64,000 bases of DNA, from NCBI RefSeq assembly GCF_036588685.1, contig NC_086386.1, forward strand, positions 32,417,883-32,481,882, written 5' to 3'. Below are positions 25,301 through 38,100 of the stretch, piece by piece. The notes below the pieces were generated by a model that was given only the letters and a program-made list of their open reading frames with translations, did no database searches and was not told the DNA's origin. The stretch's first letter is position 1, and every line of letters begins with the position of its first letter. Source of the stretch: Mytilus trossulus. Its lineage: Eukaryota; Mollusca; Bivalvia; Mytilida; Mytilidae. A program made the position numbers and the translations under genes.

Positions 25301-25600
25301 TATTGCACATATAATATGTTTTTTTAACATTCTCTAAATACAACAATAAAGTTCCATCGTAGCATTCAGATACATTAAAATTTAATCATAATAAGATAAC
25401 TAACAAAAATGAAACGATAAGTATAACTGTACAAATACACCAAAAAAACATTTATAAAAACTACCGCTTTTTTTATAAAATTCAGTAACAATTTTTTTTT
25501 CAAAATGATTTATACAACTGGTATTTTCATTCGTGGTTGAGGGCCATTCGTTGTTTATCTTGATATTGCAACCTTCACTGTGAATCAGAGTTGGATGTCA
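22400..25600. other. No gene seen; family F fragment inside
   Basis: AT-rich intergenic DNA. A decayed family F stretch occupies about 23866-24090 (GTACCAGCCAGGTAGTCAGCACTTCAGTG, GTACGAAACG). The 74-codon frame at 23347-23571 has no recognisable domain or splice context and is left unassigned. Confidence 0.5.
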
Positions 25601-25615
25601 TCAGATATTACTTCT

Positions 25616-25820
25616 TTGGATTCCTTTATTTTCGTGGGTACCAATTTTCCTGGATGGCGGAACTCTTGCATTTTCGTGGATATTCAAATTCTGTGTTTGA
25701 GAAAAGTTTGCATACATTCCTATGGAAACTTTGTATTTCGTTGAATATTTAAGTTCGTGTGTCCTCTGTTCCCACGAAATCCACGAAAATTGGTATCTTA
25801 CGAATATAAATGAATCCACA
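25616..25820. mobile_element. Miniature inverted-repeat element (about 205 bp)
   Basis: The left arm TGGATTCCTTTATTTTCGTGGGTACCAATTTTC pairs, imperfectly, with the right arm CCACGAAAATTGGTATCTTACGAATATAAATGAATCCA. The interior repeats short TTTTCGTGGAT-type motifs. No coding sequence. Confidence 0.72.
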
Positions 25821-26651
25821 GTATTATATCCACCACAGACGTAAATCCATCCTTCACCTAAATAAATTTCTACCGATTTGACTCTGATGATCAAAACTGT
25901 ATATGTGCTCCACACAACCTTTTTTCAGAATAACATTAATATGCGCAATTTATTATCATATCAATGATTCATTTACTTATCAAGTAATTATGATCACATG
26001 CCGAATGAAAAATCTATTACACTATATTAAGATTCAGGATATTGTATGATACGACCTGCTTTTCTTAACTACTTTAAATAGCAATATGGGTTTATTTAAT
26101 TTGAGGGGTAAGGATTTCGATGTAAAATTTATCATCTTTTGATTGATCAAAACATTCTGAACATGCTCTAAATGTAAAGACAGGATTAACGACAGAATTA
26201 GACACAACATAACAACAGTCGCAATCACGCATGTTTGTCAATATGCTGTGACTTTGTATCAGTCTTCTTTTGAAACACTAGGAAAAAAGTAAAATCACAA
26301 AAATACTGAACTAAAAGGAAAAGCTAATCGGATAAGTGCCCAAACACATGGCAAATTAAAATACAAAAGACATACAAAATTAATGCACAACAACTCATCT
26401 AATCATAAAATTCAACCCTTGTGTGTTATTGATAAAATAAGAACATATTGTATAATAACCAATGAAAAATTAGCAGTTAAGACAATAAAAAAATGTGACT
26501 AATTACAGGTAATTGTCTGGCCTTCAACAATGAGCGAAACCCATACCGTTTACCGCCATATGAGACGTTGTTATTACATGGTGTCAAGCTTATCAAACGC
26601 GAAAACTTGATGAGACTTTTAGTCGAAACGCACGTCATGCTAACCAACAAT

Positions 26652-28500
26652 AATAAAATTGAGACTGGAAATGGGGAATGTGTCAAAGAGACAACATAGA
26701 CCATAGAAAGAAACGAAAAAACAACAACAGCAGAAGGTCACCAACAGGTCTTAAATGTAGCGAGAAATTCCCTCACCCGGAGGCGTCCTTCAACTGGCCC
26801 CTAAACAAATATATACTAGTCCAGTGATAATGAACGCTATACTAATTTCCAATTTGTACACAAGAAACTAAAATTAAAATAATACAAGACTAACAAAGGC
26901 CAGAGGCTCCTCACTTGGGACAGGCGCAAAAATGCTGCGGGGTTAAACATGTTTGTGAGATCTCAACCCTCCCTCTATACCTCTAGCCAATGTAGAAAAG
27001 TAAACGAATAACAATACATACATTAAAATTCAGTTCAAGAGAAGTCCGAGTCTAATGTCAGAAGATGTAACCAAAGAAAATAAACAAAATGAAAAAAAAT
27101 ACAAAAATAACAACAGACTACTATCAGTTAACTGAATGCAGCTCCAGACTTCAATTAAACTGACTTATAGATTATGATTTCATCATATGTACATCAGGTA
27201 AAATCCTTCCCGTTAGGGGTTTAGTATCATACCATCATTACATATATGAGAAGAACATAACCCGTTTTATGCCAACAACTGTTTTTTTGAATAAATGTGT
27301 TTAGTTCCGATGCCAAGACCCTATAAGTGAATCAATATAAACGCCAAAATATGCAATCTTTAATGACCTGACAACAGTATCGTAACTATAAGTCTATTCA
27401 AAGGTTTTGTTAGTTTCTGAGGTGAAAATACTGACACCTTTGTGCTTTATAAAGAATATTTCCATAAAAAAATGGATGTGAAGTACCTGAACGTATAAGA
27501 AGTCTGCATGTTGAGCTATATTTACGAATGATTTCATTATACCAATGATAAAATTTAGTAAATGTTTTGACTAGTTTGTGATATCGAAAACTCTGGTGTA
27601 ATAATTTTTCAGTAATACACAAATTTCTCTCGTTAAAATCTAAAACATTGTTACATACACGAGCGAATCGTACAAGTTGAGATATATAAGCACCGTAAGA
27701 TGGTGACAAGGGAACGTCACCATCTAAAAATGGATAATTAACGATAGGAAATGAAAAATCATCTCTTTCATCATAAATTTTAGTATTCAGCTTTCCGTTA
27801 GTGATAAAAAATATCGAGATCGAGGAAAGGGCAGTGGTCATTGTGAGTATTAGCTTTATTTAAAGTAAGTTCAACAGGATAAATTTCTTTAATATACATA
27901 CTAAAGTCGTCATTATTGAGAGCCAAAATATCATCCAAATATCTAAAAGAATTATTAAATTTGTTTATCAGATGTTGTTTCGATGGGTGCTTATTTTTGT
28001 TATAAATTGTAACTCATAGCAATACAAAAACAGGTCCGCAACAAGTGGTGCACAGTTAGTCCCCATTGGAATTCCGATAATTTGACGATATACGGAATCC
28101 CCAAAGCGAACAAAAATGTTATCTAGTAAAAATTCAAGGGCATATATAGTATCAAAGCATGTCCAATTAACATAGGTTTTTTGTTTATTGCTACTAAAAA
28201 ATGACCTAAAAGAGTTTGAACATATATATTAACATTCTGACTTTTTAAAATGCCCATTTAATTAGGCGTGTAAATTTTTTCTTTCTGAGAATGTGAGGCA
28301 ATGTGGTATACAGGGTAGAAAAATCAAAACTTTGAACAGATTCAAAATCACCAATATAAGCATGCAATTTATCAAGTACTTCCAACTAGTTCTTGAGACT
28401 CCAAAAATAATTTATTCCACTATTTTCGAAGGCATTATTTGAACAATTTATTATCAGGTTTTTAATTGTACCAAATAAGCCTGTTATCTTAACATAACAC
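26652..28500 (-). mobile_element. Retroelement P, copy 2: RT remnant plus full 3' end
   Basis: The longest copy of the family in the window, running on the minus strand from an RT domain (about 28400-27310) into the shared about 600-base 3' non-coding tail ending TCTCAATTTTA. RT motifs are listed under the pseudogene entry. Frame breaks show it is dead. From the RT motif style I place it nearest Penelope-like elements; a tree would be needed to confirm this. No endonuclease is visible. Confidence 0.7.
27310..28400 (-). pseudogene. Decayed reverse transcriptase (Penelope-like?)
   Basis: Translated from the minus strand, pieces in changing frames give the three core RT motifs in order: FDFSTLYTTLP (motif A, near 28340-28300), GIPMGTNCAPLVADLFLYCY (motif B, near 28075-28020) and FRYLDDIL (motif C with YLDD, near 27945-27920). 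They are followed by the conserved C-terminal part PFLDLDI...GKLNTKIYD...YGAYISQLVRFAR (27841-27410). Stops and shifts between motifs B and C and near 27835 and 27410 make it non-functional. The C-terminal half is closely matched by the copy at 48642. Confidence 0.75.
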
Positions 28501-29290
28501 TAACACAATGTTATAAGGCAACAGAAAACAACCAATTATTTATGTGTTTGAGTTTGGATATGCACATATCAAGACTGATGCGGAGTTCAGCATGTTTGTG
28601 AGCACCAAGGCTTCCTTAATCTGGGACATAAGTGTTGGATTGTAACATTTGAACAAACGTTGAAAAAAGTTTGAAAAGGATTTTTTCATTAAACTGGTAT
28701 TACATGTAGTCATTTGTATACTATGCTATGAAAATTTGCTCATTACTTTGTAAATGTAGATAATATCAAACTTAGATAGCATTTTTAACGAAATATTAGA
28801 TAATTCATGCGCTTATTTTCATCTTTTGTTTTCGATATACTAAATTAAACGCTAGTGATGTGTTTAATTAGATTTTTATAACACTTATCTCAAGTTTTAT
28901 TGTCGCGTTCTCGAATTTCTAACTCACTCAGTAGTCTTAAATATTCATTCATTCTATTGTATATTTTGTTTACTACTGTTTATGCTAGAATACTTTTCTA
29001 CTTGTCATAATATTATTGTCTTTGGGAAAGATTTTAAAATTTCAAGTTGGTCGATGAAATTTGAACTGTTTTCTGATTTGAAAATCATATTGTTTGTGAT
29101 TTAAATAGGTATAGATAGGTCATAGCAGGTCAAATATGTAATTAACGTTAATTGTGTTGTAAAGTACAACATGTTCAAGAACGTCAAGAACATTGACAAG
29201 GAAAGCGGCCCATGCAAAATAACTAGCACTAGCTAGTGTGTTATGATACTATGGGAAATCCATTAGCGAGATTAATATTCACATATATAA
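28500..29290. other. No feature seen
   Basis: AT-rich flank between retroelement P copy 2 and the next inverted-repeat element; nothing coding. Confidence 0.45.
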
Positions 29291-29292
29291 TA

Positions 29293-29499
29293 CCGTATAG
29301 CGGACTATTTTCGCAGGGTGTAAATTTTCGCGGATAGAACAAAATCGCAAAAATCTATTCCGCCAAAATAAAGGTGTACATTGAAGGTATTGATAAAAGT
29401 TTAAAATCCGCCATAATTATAACCGTCAAAATATTTCGTATACTTTATTCAATGAAAATCGCGAAAATTTTACACCCGCGTAAATGACCCACTATGCGG
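29293..29499. mobile_element. Miniature inverted-repeat element (about 207 bp)
   Basis: About 40-base imperfect inverted ends: CCGTATAGCGG...GGGTGTAAATTTTCGCG at the left, and CGCGAAAATTTTACACCCGCG...CTATGCGG at the right. Non-coding interior. Similar in size and style to the element at 25616, but the end sequences differ. Confidence 0.8.
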
Positions 29500-30520
29500 A
29501 ATCTTTCCTTGCATGATGATGCACACACTTAATAGCAATCGTTAAATGATATGTTAACAAATTCAGATTTTAGTGTGACAATCAAAAATATCGAACATGA
29601 GACAGAAAGACTGCATTGTAAATAGTTACAGAAAGACGAAATGACAATAACAATCCACACAATATTGTGCACAACTTTAAAGATTGACATTCTGAACTCA
29701 TCTTCAAATCGGAAAGGAAATCAATGAATACATATAAACACAAGAAGTGATCACTTTGTTTTTTTTATTGGTAACAATTTTTAAAAGAAAAATATGACAA
29801 AAGTACAGAACTTCATGGAAAACAGTCCATAAAAGCTAAGAATATATAATGCTATTAACGAACGGAACAAGTGAAAAAATCCTGTCATATTCCTGACTAG
29901 GTACAGGCAACTTCCGAAGAATAGCTGAACCTCCCACTGATCTGCCAGTTGATTAAAGCTCTGTTATATTGACAAAAAGTAACCCAAAACAGACATAGTA
30001 GCTATATAGGTTAATATGACAATAATTGGTTCCTAGAAACCAAGCTGTTAAAACTTACTTTACAGCCATAGAGCACAACTGCTGACTAAGACATTCAAAC
30101 AAACTTGCAAATAAATCTAACAAAGACGTCTACACAAAAATAATTAAGGAAAGTAAAATGATATATTTATTATAAAGCATTAATATTTCATGAGTCCGTA
30201 GTTTGGCAGTAAGGTCAACAACAAAAAAAAAGTTTCTGTTGTTTATAGAACATATCTTTAACTATTTCATCACCAATGTCATAGGCAATAACAATATGTG
30301 TCAAAATTAAGGTCGATTCTCACTAGTCTATGTCGAAATACTAAGTATCATGTTTTTCTTGCAAATGTCATTTTTTATTCAAAGGATTTCAAGTTTATTC
30401 ATGTTTTTAATTTAAATTTTGCAGAATCATAAATACATATGACAATACACAAAATTACATATGTATTTATATGAAAATGTGAGTTTATAAATACAACCCC
30501 GGTAAAAACTTTTGTCTATT
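29500..30520. other. No feature seen
   Basis: AT-rich upstream flank of gene B with no convincing frames or recognised repeat. Confidence 0.45.
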
Positions 30521-30527
30521 TTAAAGT

Positions 30528-30602
30528 CACGTGATGAACACTCTATAAAGCAAGGTGTATTCATGAATAATTTATATCGTAGGTCCAAACATTCATTAGC
30601 AG
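30528..30602 (+). promoter_or_regulatory. Predicted core promoter and leader exon of gene B
   Basis: CACGTG at 30528-30533 sits 16 bases before TATAAAG (30544-30550). A start near 30574 would give a leader exon ending CATTAGCAG at 30602, followed by donor GTAAGC. The arrangement parallels the one before gene A (E-box, TATA about 20 bases on, short leader exon, strong donor). The leader intron would be 4.6 kb, to the acceptor at 35189. Not proven; a cDNA 5' end would decide. Confidence 0.45.
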
Positions 30603-31191
30603 GTAAGCATTTTAATGTGTAAATGCAAAACGATAGCCGTTAGCTTTTTTTACGGATTTGTAATTACTTGTATGAATTGGTGTCGAAAATAAATGCTATC
30701 CTTAGCAGAAAATGATATCAAAGTGGCAAAATAATTGAACACTACTTTAAACATTTAGTTCTGCAATTAAATGATTTTAAGATCAATTTATAGAAAAAAG
30801 GATTTAAATTAATTTAAATTTAGATTTTTAAATTGCATTTTAAAAAGCGCGAGTATAGCATTTCATTTAAACGTTAAAAAAAATATCCAACTACAATTAC
30901 ATCTTTTAAAGACATTTAATATGCAAAAAATTGTTAATATAGAAAGTGTGTTTTATCATATCATATATTTTTAATAAAATTTTTCAAGTTGTTAACTTTT
31001 ATTTCTTATCTTATTGTTTATAAATGAACTGAATTGACCGGTAATCAGGTTATACGTTAATAAACATATTTTCTTGTCATTGTTTCCTTGAGACTTATCT
31101 TCAAGTTTAATCAAGAAAAAAGTCTTCAGATTAATGTTTGTCCTTTCAACTCGAGGATTCTACCTCACTCAGATGTAGTATTAACCGCTTA

Positions 31192-31790
31192 TTAAGGGCA
31201 TACGATACAGTTTTGATCCTGTATTTACAAGTTCATGAAAGTTTGGATATAGGCTATTCTTAACCTGATCAAAGCAAATATGTAATAAAAAAATATACCT
31301 TCATGTGCTACTTTTTGAGTAAAATGAGGTCGAAATTTTGTATATTTGCTCAAAATTCAGATTTGTGGCCGTAATTTCTTCATCGACAGAAAGACATAAC
31401 TTTTTTGTTTTAAAAGATAAACACAAATATTTTTTGTTAAATAATCGTTAATTTCTATATTTTATAAGTATCTTAAAAAAAAAAAGAGCATTTTTTTATT
31501 CAGAAATAACTCATAGTTAATTTTTGCTGCATGTTTATCAAAATTAAAAAAAATCCTCCATTTACAGTTTTATAAAATTTGTGTCACAAAATCTCCCTGC
31601 AAAATGAAACAAATTGCCGTTTTGAAAAATGGGGGTCCATGAACTCGTTTTCAAATTAAATCAGTTTAAATGATAAAAATCAGTCGAAAAATGCATCTTT
31701 TCCCGATATGTCACAGTTTGACGTCGCGAACATAATATTTTAAGTTAGCAACGTCATTATCTTCCCTGTAACTGTATCGTTTGCCCTTAA
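31192..31790. mobile_element. TTAA-bounded inverted-repeat element (599 bp)
   Basis: The ends are TTAAGGGCATACGATACAG and its inverted partner CTGTATCGTTTGCCCTTAA (18 of 19 positions pair). TTAA at each edge is the target duplication expected of piggyBac-type transposition. There is no transposase frame inside, so this would be a non-autonomous copy. The class assignment rests only on TTAA. Confidence 0.75.
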
Positions 31791-31854
31791 GCTTGATCCA
31801 ACATCATCGAATTATTTTTCTGAAAACAATTAAGAAGTGACTATATGGTTTATT

Positions 31855-32366
31855 ACGATGAAGAAGTGAGGCAATATTATAAAGTACCTCATGAAAATCA
31901 AACGGGAAATGATATCTGCCCCCACAATAAACATAATAAAAAAATTGTCTTTTAACTTTAATTTGCTAGTTCTGGGATAAGACAACCATTACGATGAAGA
32001 AGTGAGGCAAAATTATATGAAAATCAAACGGGAAATGATATCTGCCCCCACAATAAACATAATAAAAAAATTGTCTTTTAACTTTAATTTGCTAGTTCTG
32101 GGATAAGACAACCATTACGATGAAGAAGTGGGGCAAAATTATATGAAAATCAAACGGGAAATGATATCTGCCCCCACAATAAACATAATAAAAAAATTGT
32201 CTTTTAACTTTGATTTGCTAGTTCTGGGATAAGACAACCATTACGATGAAGAAGTGAGGCAAAATTATATGAAAATCAAACGGGAAATGATATCTGCCCC
32301 CACAATAAACATAATAAAAAAAATATCTTTTAACTTTGATTTGCTAGTTCTGGTATAAGACAACCT
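31855..32366 (+). repeat. Tandem repeat, four copies of about 126 bp
   Basis: Copies start at ACGATGAAGAAGTG at 31855, 31991, 32117 and 32243. The last three are exactly 126 bp apart and nearly identical. The first has an extra stretch (AAGTACCTC...) that makes it about 136 bp. No frame continues through all units. It lies in the putative leader intron of gene B. Confidence 0.92.
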
Positions 32367-32579
32367 TCATTGGGCTCTTACACCTCCTGAATTTCATGTG
32401 CCAATAGGTCAATTTCGTAAACTTTTTTGTAGTGGACAAACTTGTAGTCAAATAGATTTCAAATTATAAGCCGATTTTTTTTCTCACTTTTTCATACATG
32501 TACAATAATTATATTACTTGTTTAGTTACTCTATAAGTAAAAGTTTTTCTCATCATAAAATAAGGATCGACCAATTAAG

Positions 32580-32665
32580 GAAATGAAAACACTGATGGGT
32601 CATATATGTCGTCGAAACGCGCGTCTAACATAATAGATTTTAAGCCTGGTACCTTTGTTAACTAT
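32580..32665 (+). repeat. Family F fragment
   Basis: ACTGATGGGTCATATATGTCGTCGAAACGCGCGTC followed by GCCTGGTACC, a diverged 3' end of family F. Confidence 0.65.
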
Positions 32666-32699
32666 CGTTACAAGGCAAATTTTATAATTAATCAATTAA

Positions 32700-33980
32700 C
32701 TATATGATACTTTGCTTTAACATTCCGTGGCAAATATTGCTCTGTTTGTTAGAATGCGAGTCATGTATATTGAAAATCTGATAGTATCTGATAATTATGA
32801 CTTTATATAAATTTGTTTACATCTGATACTGATATTGAATATAAATTTCAGGTAAAATTAAAAATATGAAATTTAAGTTATCAAAATGATATAATCATAG
32901 ATCTAATCTTCAAAATCGAAATCGTCTCATGCATAAAAGGGGAAAAAAATAAAACCTTGCCTCTTTTTATATTTACCAGCTCTTACCCAAGAACCTTTCA
33001 TTTATTTGTTCTTGATGAATATTTTTTGGCATATCTGTTTTTCCTTGATATCATTGTTGTATAAATAAGACCGTTGAGTATCGCTTTTGCTTAGTTCATA
33101 TTTAATCATATCATAACTTTTAACAGCTTGGTATACAATTTTTGCTGATTGTTGATAATTGAACGATGACCTGTTTTTGTTCAAATCTTTATCTTTTCAA
33201 TAATTGTGTAGAGGTATCTTTTTAGCAGTGTAACCACATCCCTTACGTTTCTATATAACCTTGCATCTATTAAGTTCAGTATATTGAATTTTTGGTTTTA
33301 ATTGTAATCAAAGTTTGACATAACAAAAAAAGTAAAAAATAACTCAATATGTGAGAATAAACCCTAACATATATCAAATGTATGATGAAAAGTATGTCAT
33401 TACGGACTGTATTATTCATACTTTTAATTCATTTCTAAAGACTGTCTCAAGTTTACCTTTTTTAATGTACATGACAAGATCGTCACTGAACTTCACCGAA
33501 ATAAACCTCTTCACGAATAATGAGTGTCAAACAATATATAGGTAATACGAATATCAGGGACGAGATCGTCTTTCATAATATACTTTCACATTTAATTTGT
33601 CATATTTAAAGGGATATATAAAGGTTATTTTCATTTTACTCATAATTAAATTTCAATCAGTAGTTCAACACCAATTCAAATTCTATTAATGACTTTTTTC
33701 TAGTATGTAAATATAGACTTGCGAAGCTGAATTTACACCCATTAACTATTTGATTTTATTAAATCACTTGTTTAATTATTCGTACATTTCGTATTGTATG
33801 ATGACATAGTGGATTTTTTTCTTGTGTTGCTTAATATAACACGTAGATACTACCAATATTGTAATTATGATTTACATTATTGTGATAGTCATCAGTTTAT
33901 CATACTTGTTTTGACTTGTTAAAGTTCATTCAAAATTGGATAATCTGTAATTACTTCCATTTGACATATATACCCTCTGG
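32700..33980. other. No feature seen (gene B leader intron)
   Basis: AT-rich; the 60- and 64-codon frames at 33002 and 33351 have no domain or splice support. Confidence 0.45.
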
Positions 33981-33989
33981 TGCATCATG

Positions 33990-34330
33990 TAGATATAGGA
34001 AGATGTGGTGTGAGTGCCAATGAGACAACTCTCCATCCAAATAATAATTTAAAAAAGTAAACCATTTTAGGTCAATGTACGGCCTTCAACACAGAGCCTT
34101 GGCTCACACCGAACAACAAGCTATAAAAGGCCCCAAAATTATTAGGGTAAAATCATTTAAACGGGAAAACCAACGGTCTAATATATATATAAAAAAGAAG
34201 AAACGAGAAACACATAAACAAACGACAACAACTGTACATCAGATTCCTGACTTAGGACAGGTGCAAACATTTGCAGCGGGATTAAACGTTTTAATGGTAC
34301 CAAACCTTCTCCCTTTTTCTGAAACAATAA
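33990..34330 (-). repeat. Dispersed repeat family B, long copy
   Basis: Reads GATATAGGAAGATGTGGTG, GGCCTTCAACACAGAGCC, CGAACAACAAGCTATAAAAG, GGACAGGTGCAAACATTTGC and ACCAAACCTTC in order: the fullest copy of this family in the window. The 137-codon frame over it is accidental. Confidence 0.82.
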
Positions 34331-35196
34331 CATATCATCACACGATAAAATATCAATTTGCAGGCTTAACTCAATCAAAAAAACGTAAATTAATGTGCAC
34401 ATTTTCTTGCATCACTAGTGGTCATTACTTTGTACTGACATCACATATCGTTGGCATTTTTTGTAATTTTTTGGTCAATGAAATTTAACGCCGTTCGAAG
34501 CACTCAGATTTTTTCATCCACTGGTAAAAATAACCTTGCCAAGGTCTTGTGATTACAATTTGGAGAAATTACCTCAACGACTTTCATACCCTTAACTTTT
34601 AAAGAAAAGTACTTTAAAACTATATATTTTTGAAACACTATGATCAATGCTCTTTTATGAAACAACGATTGTGGTTTGCTTCTAATAACTGGTTGAAAGA
34701 CTTTCATTTCTATATTTTTTTTGAAATTGCCTAAATGACCAAGCTATTGTTAAATATTGTTTGGGCTATTTCATATTGTTACTATTTCCGAGAAGACTCT
34801 GAGACGTTCACAACAAGGTCCTTTGGAAATCGTAATGGCCGAATAGTTTACGAAGTAATACTTTTTTTTATCTTTTTAAAAGTGTATATGAATAACGACA
34901 AAAGTACCTTGCAGCCATATATTTTTTAGCACTGCGATCACCCACAGTGTTTTACAAGTGGTTGGGTTCGTATTGTTTTGCTGTTTGAGTTTTTTTTTGT
35001 AGATTGATTTTTGTCTTTTATCGTCTTAACCCCAATTTCGTTTTTCATTTATTTAAAAAAAAAAAACAATTATGGTTAAGTTGGTAGACTCTGAAAATTT
35101 GCAATTATCAAAACAGCATTTATCAAGATATCCAATTCAGGAAATTACTTGTGCATGTTATATATTTCTTTTTCTTTCTCTGGTTCCAGCTGTACA

Positions 35197-38100
35197 ATGG
35201 GAAAGCTTGTAATGTTGGTTGTGATTTTCGTATCAGTTATATCATTGGCCTTTTCGCGAAGTTCGGACTACAAAAAACTTTCAGAAAAGAATTTAAAACG
35301 ACAGTACAGTAGTAAGTATGACTTCGTCATTTGGAAAAACTATTGAAAACATTGAATTTAAAATTACAATTTAATTTCAATGTTATGCATTTAATGACAA
35401 TAAACTATATTCTATTTAAGTAAAAGATCAATAGACCATTAAATAATTTGGACTGATATTAAAGGTTAAGTGCTTTTTTAAGAGTTGTTGCAAAAATAAA
35501 ACCCAACACTTTACAAAGTAAGAGGAGGTAAAGATTAAAAAAAAAGAGGAGAAACGGCTCTTTTTTAAAACGATGATTAATGAAGGCTATCTACAAAACT
35601 TTCAAAATCTAGTTTTTTTATTCAAAATTTGGATACTTAAGTATGATTAAAAAACAATATCCAACTTAAAAGATAAAAGTGTGTCGATACATCATGAAAT
35701 TTTACCTACACTATTTTACTTTGTGTGCAATTGACATTGTTCACCACAGCAGTAATTTTAAATCGTCATTGGTTGCAGATAAATTCGTCATATTATTACG
35801 TGAGTGCAGTTGAAGTTCCAAACTGTATGTAATGTGTGTGGGAAAAAAAATGATTAAGATGTGTCATTTGCTGATTAAAGAGTTATCACTAATTTTATTT
35901 ATGGACAGACTACAAAAATATACAAAAGAAATATTGGTGATAGATATGTATATAAAATTGAGAATGGAAATGGGGAATGTGTCAGAGAGACAAAAACCCG
36001 ACCATAGAAGAAACAACAGCAGAAGGTCACCAACAGGTCTTCAATGTAGCGAGAAATTACCGCACCCGGAGACGTCCTTCAACTGGCCCCTCCTAAACAA
36101 ATATATATGCGTTCATGTGTTTATCAGCTATTTCCTTTTGTAGGTTGTAGTTACGATCAGTTTGTTTGTTCTGACGATTTTATGACATGTGCATCTCATT
36201 GTAACGGCATAACAGAATGTAACAATGGTGAAGATGAAATGTATTGTGGTAAGTTGTTATTACTCAATTCATTTCACTTGACTGGGCGGATTTTAACCGG
36301 TTCGTTCATAATAAACCGCGGTCAATCTATAGGTTTTAGAATAAACTCATAACTGAAGTGTCCAGTCATTCTTTTATAAATCCCTTTAATGACACTGATA
36401 GATGATTAGAAATAAGTTATGATTATAACAACAATCATCTTAATAACACACATCTTCAAATAGACTGCCCTTGTGCAAATTAAAACGTAAGCTCCGCCCG
36501 ATCAGTTGAAATCACACTGGTTATACTCACTGTTTAATGTTTCAGCTTTAATCTCATTTATCCCAATAAAGTCTTTGTTCTTAATTCGAGGTCAGCTTAA
36601 GGTTACTTTCTTTGTCGCTCTATCGTGCATTATAACGTATTCCTCATCTAATCTATAAAAGTTTTAGAAAATGTTACATCTAATATTTGGGATAACAAAT
36701 ATTTAAAACCAATCTGTACTAATATTAAGAATATTCAAATTTGGAAAAAACACGTTATAAACAAACGATTTTATACATAAAATTTAAATAGAAAACAAGT
36801 TCTCATATAGAAACTGCTTCAATAAATTATTCCTACAAAGAAATATCTATCAAAATGGAAAATTTCTGAGAATAATTAATGTTATATTGTAGAACTGAAG
36901 TAGAAGCTAACTTACATTTCTTTATTTCATATTCCTTTTTGAAGATTTTTTTAGAGAAAGTGTTTATAATTATCTTCATGCAAAAACGAATTTTCAAAAC
37001 AGGATATTAGCCAAATATATAATCTGATCATGGGTAATATGGTTTCAACTATTTCTGAAAGGTTTAAGTTTTTGTATTTACAAGTCCTATTATGTTTCCG
37101 AGCAAAAAATTAAATGCTTACATGTGCATGTTATATTTCGGGGAAAAACTACAAAGTGTTATGAATGAGAACAAAACAGTATCTACAAATGTATTTTCCA
37201 TGACTTTAAAAAGATTGAAATACAAGTATTAGAACCAAAAATTACATTTCATTATATTATTAGTATTTTCCTGGATACTTATAAAGCTTTTCAGAGCGAC
37301 ATGTTTTCGGAGCTTGGACAGTGAAATTATTTGTGAATCGGCAATCTGAAGAAAAAAGAATATTAATATGTCGCTTCTTTATATTACGAAAGATATCAAA
37401 TTTATTTCATGTGAAAAGTGATACTAAATGCTTACTTGATAGGTTGTTCCGATCCTGGCCAATGGCACTGTGATGACGGTATTGAATGTGCAAGTACTTG
37501 TGACGGTTCAGCAACTTGTCCAAACGGAGAAGATGAAAAGTGGTGCGGTATGTATTTATATTTATTATATATCATATTATGATAACAAGTCATCAATTAT
37601 TCTCTATCTGTGTTAAAAGGAGACAAGAAAGTAAAGACCAATAACAAATCATAAGAAAAGACAAAATCATTAAAAACACAACAAAAGCAACACGTCTATA
37701 AAACACTATGCACATAAATACAGCAGAACGAACATCTCTTAAAACACAATGTGAACACAGGTCGAGTAATAATGAATGATTACTTAATAGGTTGTTCCGA
37801 TCCTGACCAATGGCACTGTGATGACGGTATAAAATGTGCAACTTCTTGTGACGGTTCAGCAACTTGTCCTAACGGAGAAGATGAGAAGTGGTGCGGTATG
37901 TATTTATCCATATCATGTCAATGAACAAGCTCATATAATTATTATTTTGTTTGTTTGTTTGTTTGGGTGTTTGTTTCGACTATATACCATGTCTCAACAG
38001 AAATTAAAGTCCTGGGAATAGTATAAAAATAAATGTTATTGTGAATGGGAAGGTACCGCTGCTTGTATTCTGTTAATAAAGTGCCGCACGAGTACTCGAC

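Noticed and set aside
34075-34488. Frame of 137 codons
   Set aside because: The first two thirds is dispersed repeat family B, seen elsewhere without an open frame.
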